A stretch of DNA of 6,049 nt from Gammaproteobacteria bacterium. GTDB taxonomy: Bacteria; Pseudomonadota; Gammaproteobacteria; JAJDOJ01. A model generated the notes under the pieces. The model did not search any database. It was given only the letters and a program-made list of their open reading frames with translations, and had not been told where the DNA came from. Of the stretch, positions 1-5,504 are shown piece by piece (within the stretch, counting starts at the first letter, position 1; the number at the start of each line of letters is the position of its first letter). The DNA lies in assembly GCA_027030565.1 (NCBI GenBank), contig JALVEU010000002.1, positions 1-6,049 on the forward strand, written 5' to 3'. Position numbers and translations under genes: made by a program.

Positions 1-1
1 G

Positions 2-505
2 GAAGGCCTCGTCAAACTGGTACGCTATCTTCCGGATGGCACACAGCGCATCGTGCGCCTGTTGCGCCAGGGCGACGTGGCCGGGCTGGAGGCCACACTG
101 GGCGGGACCTACCAGCACCATGCGGTGGTCCTGGACCCCGTGTTGGTGTGCCGGATCCCGGTCTCCACGATCCAGACGCTCAGTGCCAACACACCGCGGT
201 TGCACCAGCAGCTGATGCGGCGCTGGCAACAGGCGGTGGACGAGGCCGACGCCTGGGTCACGGAACTCTCCACCGGTCCGGCCCGCCAGCGGGTGGCGCA
301 CCTGCTGCTGAAGCTGGCCGAGTATTCCGACCCGGAATCGCTGTTCATCCCCTCCCGGGAAGACGTGGGCGCCATGCTCGGCATCACCACGGAGACGGCC
401 AGCCGCGTGATCGCCGACCTGCGCCGGCGCGGCGTGATCGAGCGGGCGGCGCCCGGTCGGTATCGATTGGACGTGGAGCGGCTGCAGGCCCTGGTCAGCC
501 CGTGA
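2..505 (+). CDS. Crp/Fnr-family transcription regulator, C-terminal part (5' end outside window)
   Basis: A DNA-binding regulator of the Crp/Fnr family that enters the window already in frame, with 167 residues visible. The first ~45 residues are the end of the cyclic-nucleotide-binding-like beta roll (GDVAGLEATLGG). The dimerisation helix follows (about residues 50-85), then a winged helix-turn-helix at about residues 118-144 (DNA 353-433) with the motif DVGAMLGITTETASR. The recognition helix has the E-x-x-S-R pattern (ETASR), which in FNR, ANR and FixK reads TTGAT/TTGA half-sites; CRP differs here. A cysteine in VCRIP (codon 149-151) aligns, from memory, with Cys122 of E. coli FNR, an iron-sulfur ligand. 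The other FNR ligands lie near the N-terminus and would be outside the window, so oxygen sensing cannot be decided. A GTG at 53 is internal to the domain and is not the start. The gene ends convergently, overlapping the cyclase gene by 11 bases. Family is certain; subfamily and signal are not. Confidence 0.93.
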   Translation, partial: EGLVKLVRYLPDGTQRIVRLLRQGDVAGLEATLGGTYQHHAVVLDPVLVCRIPVSTIQTLSANTPRLHQQLMRRWQQAVDEADAWVTELSTGPARQRVAHLLLKLAEYSDPESLFIPSREDVGAMLGITTETASRVIADLRRRGVIERAAPGRYRLDVERLQALVSP

Positions 506-2516
506 CGGCGGCCCGCCGTGCCCGGCCCAGGGCCATGAGCGGGAAGTAGTGCCGGTACAGGTTGTAGTTGATCATGAAACCGCGGGACAGCTCGCGCCCC
601 TGCGCGAACGCGCCCGGCTCGGTCTGCGTGAGATCGACCCGCTCGCCCACGCCGTAGCCGGGAAATCCCGTACCCGTGTAGTACGGTTCCTCCCAGGTAC
701 CGCCGATCTGTGAGACAACGAGGAACCGTATCCCGGCCCGGATCGGCGCGGCGTAGCGGCGTGGTCCGGCCGCCAGCAGTGCCATCAGCGCCCAGGCGGT
801 CTGCGAGGCGGTGCTGGGCCCGTGCCCACGCAGCTCCGGGTCCATGTAGGAGGCGCAGGTCTCTCCCCATCCGCCGTCCTCGTTCTGGTGGGCCGCCACC
901 CAATCGGCGGCCTTGCGCACCCAGGCCGCCGACATATCCATGCCGAGGGCCTGCAGGGCCGGCAGCACGGCGGCCGTCCCGTAGAGGTGGTTCACCCCCC
1001 AGCGCCCGAACCAGCTACCGTCCGGCTCCTGCTCTCGGCGGATGAACTCCAGGGCCCGCTGCACGGCGGGGTGGTCGCGCCCCAGGCCGCGCACCGCCAG
1101 CCCCTCCAAGACGTGCGCGGTGACGTCGACGCTGGGTGGATCCAGGGTCTCGCCGAAGTCCGAGAACGGAATCCTGGTGAGGATCCTGCGGTCGTTGTCC
1201 TTGTCGAATGCGGCCCAACCGCCGTTGCGGCTCTGCATGGCGAGCACCCAGCGCGTGGCACGGTCCAGGGCCGCGTCGATGCGCGCGGGATCCCGGTAGC
1301 GGGCGCGCAGCCGGCCGAGGACGATCAACGCCACGGCGGTGTCGTCCACGTCCGGATAGTGGAGGTTGGCCCGCTCGAAGGCCCAGCCACCCGGTTCCAC
1401 GTCCGGGAGCTTCACCGCCCAGTCGCCGCGGAAGCGCACCTCGTGGTCCAGGATCCAGTCCACGGCACGCGTCACCGCCGCCGGATCACGGTCCAGGAGG
1501 CCGGCGTCGTCCAGGGCGAGCAGACCGAGCAGGGTGTCCCACACCGGTGACTCGCTGGCCTGGATGTACCGGGCACCGTCGCGTTCGTAGGACCAGTGGG
1601 CATCCAGTGCCTCCAGCCCCTTGCGCAGTACGGGGTGGGTCAGCGGATAACCCGCATCGTACAAGGCCATGAGACTGTAGATCCATGGCGGCTGGATCCC
1701 ACCCCAGGCCCCATCGGCGTCCTGATGACGCACGATCCATTCGATCACCTGCACGACGCTGCGTCGCCGCCCGGGCGTCCACCCGCGCTCCTGTAATCCG
1801 TGGAGCAGCCGGTCGGCGCCCAGGAAGAAGCGCTCCCAGGACAAGGGACGGCCCTTCCTCGGCAGGCGGTAGTCGAACCGATCCCGTCCCTCGGGGAAGA
1901 GCTCGTCCAGGCGGCGTTCGGGCGGCAACGGCCGCACCGGGCGGGAGGCCGAGAGCAACGCGATGGGCATCATGGTGGCCCGCGCCCATTGCGCGAAGTG
2001 ATAGATGTTGAACGGCATCCACAGGGGGAAGCGGATGATCTCCGGCGGGATGTTGGGGGTGTGTCGCCAGGGCCATTCGCCCAACAGGGCGAGCCAGTAC
2101 CGCGTGAAGACCCGCGTGCGACCGAGCCCGCCGTGACCCAGGATCCATTCCCGCGCCCGCCGCATGGGGGCGGCCTCGGGCGGCATCCCCACCATGCGCA
2201 GGGCGGCATAACACTCCACCGTCGCGTTCATGTCCCCCGCGGGGGCTTCGTAGTAGGTCTCCCAGGCGCCGTCGGACCGCTGGCGCTCCAGGAGCCCTTT
2301 GACCAGGCCTTTCACATGGGGATAGGGATACCCCATGAAGTGGAAGGCCAAGAGCCATTCGGCCTCCATGGTGGCGTTGGATTCCAGCATCCCCACCCAG
2401 TAGCCTTCGGGGTGCTGCTGTTCCAGCAGCCAGTCGGCGGCCTCGCTCAAGCTCCGTTCCAGGCCCGACTCCACGACATCGGGGGCGGGCGGCTCACTTT
2501 CCATGGGTCGATGCAT
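495..2516 (-). CDS. shc: Squalene-hopene cyclase
   Basis: A class II triterpene cyclase of 673 residues, which folds squalene into hopene or hopanol, the first step of hopanoid synthesis; family members are monotopic membrane proteins. The catalytic acid motif is intact: D389-V-D-D392-T-A (DNA 1341-1352), the DXDDTA signature of bacterial cyclases. QW-type repeats run through the alpha-barrels: near residues 33-41 (QQHPEGYW), 78-85, 264-271 (HQDADGAW), 428-434, 496-502, 543-550 (HQNEDGGW) and 603-608. The C-terminus has the family signature YYTGTGFPG and then YNLYRHYFPLMALGR. Between these two is about 25 extra residues (621-645) compared with the Alicyclobacillus enzyme as I remember it. Length is normal for the family (about 630-720). 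The start at 2516 has no clear ribosome site, and ATG at 2504 (M5) is a real alternative; both precede the domain. No other hopanoid genes are visible next to it. Confidence 0.97.
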   Translation of the reverse strand: MHRPMESEPPAPDVVESGLERSLSEAADWLLEQQHPEGYWVGMLESNATMEAEWLLAFHFMGYPYPHVKGLVKGLLERQRSDGAWETYYEAPAGDMNATVECYAALRMVGMPPEAAPMRRAREWILGHGGLGRTRVFTRYWLALLGEWPWRHTPNIPPEIIRFPLWMPFNIYHFAQWARATMMPIALLSASRPVRPLPPERRLDELFPEGRDRFDYRLPRKGRPLSWERFFLGADRLLHGLQERGWTPGRRRSVVQVIEWIVRHQDADGAWGGIQPPWIYSLMALYDAGYPLTHPVLRKGLEALDAHWSYERDGARYIQASESPVWDTLLGLLALDDAGLLDRDPAAVTRAVDWILDHEVRFRGDWAVKLPDVEPGGWAFERANLHYPDVDDTAVALIVLGRLRARYRDPARIDAALDRATRWVLAMQSRNGGWAAFDKDNDRRILTRIPFSDFGETLDPPSVDVTAHVLEGLAVRGLGRDHPAVQRALEFIRREQEPDGSWFGRWGVNHLYGTAAVLPALQALGMDMSAAWVRKAADWVAAHQNEDGGWGETCASYMDPELRGHGPSTASQTAWALMALLAAGPRRYAAPIRAGIRFLVVSQIGGTWEEPYYTGTGFPGYGVGERVDLTQTEPGAFAQGRELSRGFMINYNLYRHYFPLMALGRARRAAVTG

Positions 2517-2548
2517 TTCGGCAGTTGGACAGTGTCCGGGGGATGGCC

Positions 2549-2554
2549 AGTATA
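2549..2554 (-). promoter_or_regulatory. Candidate -10 element for shc
   Basis: Read on the minus strand this is TATACT, five of six matches to the sigma-70 -10 consensus, ending 32 bases before the shc start codon. No convincing -35 hexamer lies 16-18 bases upstream, so the call rests on the -10 match and its position alone. Confidence 0.3.
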
Positions 2555-2617
2555 GCCGCCGACCGGCCGGATGGCCTCGCTGAACCCTAGCGGCCGAGTA
2601 CGGCCGGCGAGGGAGGC

Positions 2618-2623
2618 TACAAT
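2618..2623 (+). promoter_or_regulatory. Candidate -10 element for secreted protein A operon
   Basis: TACAAT matches five of six bases of the -10 consensus and sits about 100 bases upstream of the start of A. The bases 17 upstream (CGAGTA) do not resemble a -35 box. If real, transcription would begin near 2630, inside or next to the 16-base palindrome at 2632-2647. Confidence 0.28.
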
Positions 2624-2631
2624 CCCCGTTG

Positions 2632-2647
2632 GCCGGCCCGGGCCGGC
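2632..2647. repeat. 16-base perfect palindrome, possible operator
   Basis: GCCGGCCCGGGCCGGC reads the same on both strands. It lies 8 bases after the candidate -10 at 2618-2623, around a predicted transcription start, where a repressor site would be effective. Such GC palindromes also arise by chance in DNA this GC-rich, so the operator reading is only a possibility. Confidence 0.3.
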
Positions 2648-2712
2648 GTGTGAGCCCGGCGCCGGCGTACCCACTCTTTCACACGATGGTCCTGTCGGAT
2701 GACGAATCCCAT

Positions 2713-2717
2713 GGAGG
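2713..2717 (+). promoter_or_regulatory. Ribosome binding site of secreted protein A
   Basis: GGAGG lies seven bases before the ATG at 2725. This decides the start: translation from 2725 begins directly with a signal peptide, whereas the longer in-frame opening from TTG 2629 has no ribosome site. Confidence 0.85.
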
Positions 2718-2724
2718 CCCTCAA

Positions 2725-3642
2725 ATGCATCGATGGACTCTGCTTGCGAGTGCTTTCGCGCTACTCGGTCTCACCAGCGTATCGGCCACCCCTTTCAATC
2801 CGGCGGAATTCGGCGGCCGGGACCAGGGATACCTCGTCCCAGGGGTGTATTTCACCAGCGCAGCCGACACCAGCGCCGTCGGACTCACGAACACCTGTAA
2901 CGCACATCAGGTCCACTGGGTGTTCACGGACACGTCGGGAACGGTGCAGGGACGAGGCAGCTTCACGATCCTGCCCACCGAGACCCGCCCCTTCGTCCTT
3001 GCGCAGGCGCTGCCCGCCAGTGCGGTGGGCCGCTTCGGGACCCTGATGTTCGTTTCGGACACCGATGGGGACGGCAAGCTCACATCGGCCGACGAGCAAT
3101 GCCTGGTGGTCGAAGCCTTCCATGCCGACCTCACCCGCAACGATGCGGTCTTCCTGCCCGTGTGGCCGTTCAACACATATGACTTCCCTGGCGGACCGGG
3201 CACGGGGATCAACGATCTCTCGATCATGGTCCCTGGCATGCTCTCGAGGCTGTCCAGTGGCATCGAGGATGAGCCGGGTGCCGATGTGAGAACCATCTAT
3301 CTGCGTTATTCCATCGGCGGGGGCGACGCCACCCGCATGGTGGTGTGGTCTGCCGAGACCGTCACCCAGCCACTGCTCAGCCTGGTCTCCCAGTTCGACG
3401 GTTCCAAGGCGGAATTGGTCCCGATCACGCTGCCCGGAACGCAGCTGAGCGTCCTGGACGTGGGTACGCTCGGGTTCCCCAGCGGGCTCACCAACGGTCT
3501 GATCGCCATGGTGGCCCCCGATGACGGGGTCGGCGACTATGCGGACACGGCCGGTGACGGCAACGGGATCGCGGCATACACCGTGATCGAGTCTCCGAGC
3601 CTGGGCGCGGCCCAGACGATCCTGGCCACCTGGAGCCGGTGA
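2725..3642 (+). CDS. Secreted protein A, first of three paralogues, with EF-hand-like loop
   Basis: I do not recognise this 305-residue protein. It begins with a typical Sec signal peptide (basic MHRW, hydrophobic core at about 5-18, likely cut after A21 in SVSA-TP), so the mature chain of about 284 residues should be periplasmic or outside the cell. Blocks shared with the two proteins downstream are LVPGVYF (37-43), DTSAVGLTN (48-56), ETRPFVLAQ (86-94), EAFHADL (130-136), LPVWPFN (144-150), RYSIGGGD (194-201), VVWSAE (206-211) and GAAQTI (294-299). Residues 112-123 (DTDGDGKLTSAD) have the spacing of an EF-hand or dockerin-type calcium loop, with acids at 1, 3, 5 and 12. A second acidic stretch, DTAGDGNG, is at 274-281. 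The only cysteines are C58 and C126, a possible disulfide. The fold looks rich in beta strands, but I assign no function. Its stop overlaps the next start, so the two are probably translationally coupled. Confidence 0.88.
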   Translation: MHRWTLLASAFALLGLTSVSATPFNPAEFGGRDQGYLVPGVYFTSAADTSAVGLTNTCNAHQVHWVFTDTSGTVQGRGSFTILPTETRPFVLAQALPASAVGRFGTLMFVSDTDGDGKLTSADEQCLVVEAFHADLTRNDAVFLPVWPFNTYDFPGGPGTGINDLSIMVPGMLSRLSSGIEDEPGADVRTIYLRYSIGGGDATRMVVWSAETVTQPLLSLVSQFDGSKAELVPITLPGTQLSVLDVGTLGFPSGLTNGLIAMVAPDDGVGDYADTAGDGNGIAAYTVIESPSLGAAQTILATWSR

Positions 3643-4451
3643 GCAGCCCCCAAAAGCGGGATTCCCACGAAGCCGGCACAGCGCCATCGCAGGTGCGCCA
3701 CGAGGTCCTCGTGGGCACCTGCGGCTTCGCCGGGGCCCGGGCCCGCGCGTTCGCGGACCTGGACCTGGTGGAGATCCAGCAGACCTTCTACGAGCCACCG
3801 CGGCGCCAAACGGCGGCACGGTGGCGGTCGGAGGCTCCGGATCGATTCCGGTTCACGATCAAGGCCTGGCAGCTCATCACGCACCGGGCCACCAGTCCCA
3901 CCTATCGCCGCCTCAAGACCCCATTGACCGAGCCCCAGCGCGGTCAATGCGGAGACTTCCGCTGGAACGACACCACGCGCATGGCCTGGGAGCGGACGCT
4001 GGAGATCGCCGTGACACTGCGGGCCGAGGTCGTCGTGTTTCAGGCCCCTGCACGGTTCCAGCCCACGGCCGGGAATCTGGACCACATGGAGCGCTTCTTC
4101 ACCGCGATCGATCGCCCCGGGGGATTGATCCTGGCCTTCGAACCGCGCGGAGAGGCATGGACCGACGCGGTCCTGGCTCCCGTACTGGAAAGGCTCGACC
4201 TCGTCCATGCCGTGGACCCCTTTCTGCGCAGACCGGTGGGTGAGGGCCTGCGGTACTTTCGCCTCCATGGCCTGCCCGCCTATCACTATCACTACCGCTA
4301 CACCGACGCCGAACTGGACCGCCTCGCGGCCTGGTGCCGGAGACCTGGTCGTTACCGGGTGCTCTTCAACAACGACGCCATGGCGCAGGATGCGCGCCGC
4401 TTTCTGCAGCGGTGGCGCGCCTCGGCTCCCGGTTCCGCGACCCGCGCTTGA
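3639..4451 (+). CDS. DUF72 (YecE-like) TIM-barrel family protein
   Basis: A 270-residue member of the DUF72 family, a TIM-barrel fold whose biochemical activity is not established as far as I know. No signal peptide, so cytoplasmic. Family motifs in order: VGTCGF (25-30), VEIQQTFYEPP (44-54), FRFTIKAWQLITH (70-82), VVVFQAP (131-137), FEPRGEAW (167-174, in place of the usual ELR..SW), HAVDPF (190-195), YFRLHG (206-211), YRYTDAELDRL (219-229) and VLFNND (241-246). The segment at about 84-120 makes it one of the longer members. The GTG start at 3639 overlaps the stop of A (GTGA); a GGAG at 3632-3635 is only three bases away, so initiation may depend on ribosomes ending A. The family motifs begin only at residue 25, so a GTG at 3693 is a possible later start. 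It sits inside an array of secreted paralogues, an odd place for a cytoplasmic protein. Its stop codon lies within the FNR-type box of gene B. Confidence 0.9.
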   Translation: MSSPQKRDSHEAGTAPSQVRHEVLVGTCGFAGARARAFADLDLVEIQQTFYEPPRRQTAARWRSEAPDRFRFTIKAWQLITHRATSPTYRRLKTPLTEPQRGQCGDFRWNDTTRMAWERTLEIAVTLRAEVVVFQAPARFQPTAGNLDHMERFFTAIDRPGGLILAFEPRGEAWTDAVLAPVLERLDLVHAVDPFLRRPVGEGLRYFRLHGLPAYHYHYRYTDAELDRLAAWCRRPGRYRVLFNNDAMAQDARRFLQRWRASAPGSATRA

Positions 4452-4461
4452 CCCGAATCAA
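4448..4461 (+). promoter_or_regulatory. FNR/FixK-type binding site upstream of secreted protein B
   Basis: TTGAC-CCGA-ATCAA matches nine of ten fixed bases of the FNR consensus TTGAT-N4-ATCAA and fully matches the core TTGA-N6-TCAA. It is centred between 4454 and 4455. It overlaps the DUF72 stop codon and ends 104 bases before the start of B. A class II site at -41.5 would put transcription start near 4496 and the -10 near 4484-4489, where a weak -10-like sequence occurs. The E-x-x-S-R recognition helix of the regulator at the left edge is of the kind that reads such a site, but whether that protein is the one that binds is unknown. Confidence 0.6.
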
Positions 4462-4468
4462 GCAGCCC

Positions 4469-4480
4469 GTACCGCGGTAC
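4469..4480. repeat. 12-base perfect palindrome in the B promoter region
   Basis: GTACCGCGGTAC is a perfect palindrome lying between the FNR-type box and the candidate -10. In that spacer it could be a second regulator site, or simply chance. It also provides part of the left arm of the long-loop inverted repeat ending at 4552. Confidence 0.35.
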
Positions 4481-4552
4481 TGCATACTGTAGACGAGTCG
4501 TTTCCTCTGGGTGGCGGCCCGCGTCGTCCAAGACCCATCTCCATGCAGTATC
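4476..4552 (+). repeat. Inverted repeat framing the leader of secreted protein B
   Basis: GGTACTGCAT (4476-4485) pairs with ATGCAGTATC (4543-4552): ten pairs including one G-U, with eight perfect in a row, across a 57-base loop. The right arm ends one base before the ribosome site GGAG at 4554-4557. If the left arm is transcribed, pairing could affect access to that site. If transcription starts near 4496, as the FNR-type box predicts, the left arm is not in the RNA and the repeat would matter only as DNA. Confidence 0.35.
4483..4490 (+). promoter_or_regulatory. Weak candidate -10 for secreted protein B
   Basis: CATACTGT holds two overlapping weak -10 matches, CATACT (4483-4488, four of six) and TACTGT (4485-4490). 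A weak -10 without its own -35 is usual for activator-dependent promoters. Its support is the spacing to the FNR-type box; the match alone would not justify a call. Confidence 0.35.
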
Positions 4553-4557
4553 CGGAG
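4548..4557 (+). promoter_or_regulatory. Ribosome binding site of secreted protein B, shared with C
   Basis: GTATCCGGAG contains the GGAG ribosome site, eight bases before the ATG at 4566. The same ten bases occur at 5555-5564, also eight bases before the start of C. This supports both start choices and suggests that the leader was copied together with the gene. Confidence 0.75.
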
Positions 4558-4565
4558 CACTCTCC

Positions 4566-5504
4566 ATGAAAACGCATATCCTGGCCGGGGCCGTTGCCCT
4601 GCTCGCCTGCGCCACCCTGTACGCCGCACCCGGCCCAGTCTGGGTGGGCGATGCCCGGTTCGGTGTCGGCGGCCAAGGGATCCTGGTCCCCGGCGTGTAC
4701 TACCACGGGACAGGAGAGACCAGCGCCGTGGGGCTCACCAACCGCTGCCCCCCCGTGATCGACGTCTACTGGGCCTTCGCGGATTCGACCGACACCGTGC
4801 GCGACCGCGGGAAATTCACGCTCAAGCAGTATCAGACACGTCCGTTCGTACTCGCTCAGGAGCTGGGGACGGCCCTGGACGGCGTGGAAGGGGTCCTGGT
4901 CTTTGCAGCGGACTACACCGGCGACGGGGCCCTGCGCCGCGACGACGACACCTGCCTGCTGGCCGAGGCCTTCCATGTGAACCTGGCCACCCGGGACGCC
5001 GCCTATCTCCCCGTGTGGCCGTTCAATGCCACGGACATCGCGCCCCTGCCCCTGTTTCCCCCACCGCCGGCGGGCATTGGCGACCTGAACCATTTGGATC
5101 CATCGGCGCTCACCACCCTGCACAGCGGGGTGGTCGACCCACCCGGGAACCCGGGGAACGAGATCGTGGTCCGCTATGCCATCGGGGGTGGGGACAGCAC
5201 CCGGTTGGTGATCTGGTCCGCTGAACCGATCTCGGGCAGCCATCCGGTTGTCGCCACCAACCACGACGGGGCCGTTGCGCCCAACGTGTGGCTGGACCTG
5301 TCCAACCCACGGCTCAACGTCGTGGATGTCTCGGCCCTGCGCGGTCTGCCGGCCTCGTTCACCAATGGCGTGCTGATCATCCGCACGCCCGGCGGCTACC
5401 TGGACACCGGGTTGGACGGCAATGGACTGGCCGTGTACAGCGTCATCCATTCCCCAGCCATCGGTGCAGCACAGACGATCCCCGGCACCGCCATGGTGCA
5501 ATGA
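4566..5504 (+). CDS. Secreted protein B, second paralogue
   Basis: Unrecognised 312-residue protein, full-length paralogue of A. Signal peptide: MKTH, hydrophobic core at about 5-19, likely cut after A20 or A21. Shared blocks: ILVPGVYY (39-46), ETSAVGLTN (51-59), TRPFVLAQEL (91-100), EAFHVNL (134-140), AAYLPVWPFN (145-154), RYAIGGGDSTRLVIWSAE (203-220), FTNGVL (265-270) and GAAQTI (300-305). Where A has a calcium-type loop, B has DYTGDGALRRDD (116-127): the acids at positions 1, 5 and 12 remain but position 3 is threonine, so binding by the canonical scheme is doubtful. A proline-rich stretch at about 160-170 (PLPLFPPPPAG) is not in A. Mature cysteines are C61 and C130, matching the pair in A. 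C15 sits in LLAC, a weak lipobox; since the hydrophobic core continues past it and A lacks it, ordinary signal peptidase cleavage is more likely. It may be driven by the FNR-type box upstream, with C following after 68 bases without an obvious terminator. Confidence 0.88.
   Translation: MKTHILAGAVALLACATLYAAPGPVWVGDARFGVGGQGILVPGVYYHGTGETSAVGLTNRCPPVIDVYWAFADSTDTVRDRGKFTLKQYQTRPFVLAQELGTALDGVEGVLVFAADYTGDGALRRDDDTCLLAEAFHVNLATRDAAYLPVWPFNATDIAPLPLFPPPPAGIGDLNHLDPSALTTLHSGVVDPPGNPGNEIVVRYAIGGGDSTRLVIWSAEPISGSHPVVATNHDGAVAPNVWLDLSNPRLNVVDVSALRGLPASFTNGVLIIRTPGGYLDTGLDGNGLAVYSVIHSPAIGAAQTIPGTAMVQ
4994..5045 (+). repeat. 52-base near-identical segment, copy in B
   Basis: These 52 bases match 5998-6049 in C with one mismatch (G here in GTG, C there in GTC). 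They encode DAAYLPVWPFNATDIAP in both. The DNA just upstream is clearly more different between B and C, so identity rises sharply at this point. Because the window ends inside the second copy, the full extent is unknown. Confidence 0.85.

Larger units (their letters stand above)
2517..2724. other. Divergent intergenic region between shc and secreted protein A
   Basis: This 208-base stretch separates two divergently read genes and should hold both their promoters. It contains candidate -10 elements on each strand (minus 2549-2554, plus 2618-2623), a 16-base GC palindrome (2632-2647), a shorter CCGGCGCCGG palindrome (2656-2665), a long-loop inverted repeat (2647-2653 with 2679-2685), and the ribosome site of gene A. 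An in-frame TTG at 2629 would extend A by 32 residues. That extension has no ribosome site, is rich in proline and glycine and would bury the signal peptide, so I treat the region as non-coding. I found no FNR-type box in it. Confidence 0.75.

Noticed and set aside
552..580. TTGATCATG inside shc as a possible FNR-type half-site.
   Set aside because: No matching second half at the right spacing, and it lies within the 3' coding sequence of shc.
109..903. Open frame of 264 codons on the minus strand across the end of shc and into the regulator.
   Set aside because: It is out of frame with shc, covers two genes with clear family motifs, and its product is a low-complexity arginine- and glycine-rich chain.
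1486..2358. Open frame of 290 codons on the minus strand inside shc.
   Set aside because: It is a shifted frame within the intact cyclase. The cyclase motifs all lie in one continuous frame, so no frameshift or second gene is needed.
2648..2684. GTGTGA and TCACAC as a CRP binding site.
   Set aside because: The half-sites are 25 bases apart; a CRP site needs a gap of six between TGTGA and TCACA.
2629..2724. Extending secreted protein A to an in-frame TTG at 2629.
   Set aside because: The GGAGG seven bases before ATG 2725 and the signal peptide beginning there fit much better.
2761..3819. Long open frames antisense to A (2761-3819), B (4458-5501) and C (5675-5980).
   Set aside because: They mirror the sense genes and resemble each other only because those genes are paralogous. 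In GC-rich DNA such antisense frames are common. They lack ribosome sites and recognisable domains.
4600..4613. Secreted protein B as a lipoprotein, from LLAC in its signal peptide.
   Set aside because: Leucine at -2 is a poor lipobox, the hydrophobic core continues past the cysteine to a good LYA-AP cleavage site, and A has no equivalent cysteine.
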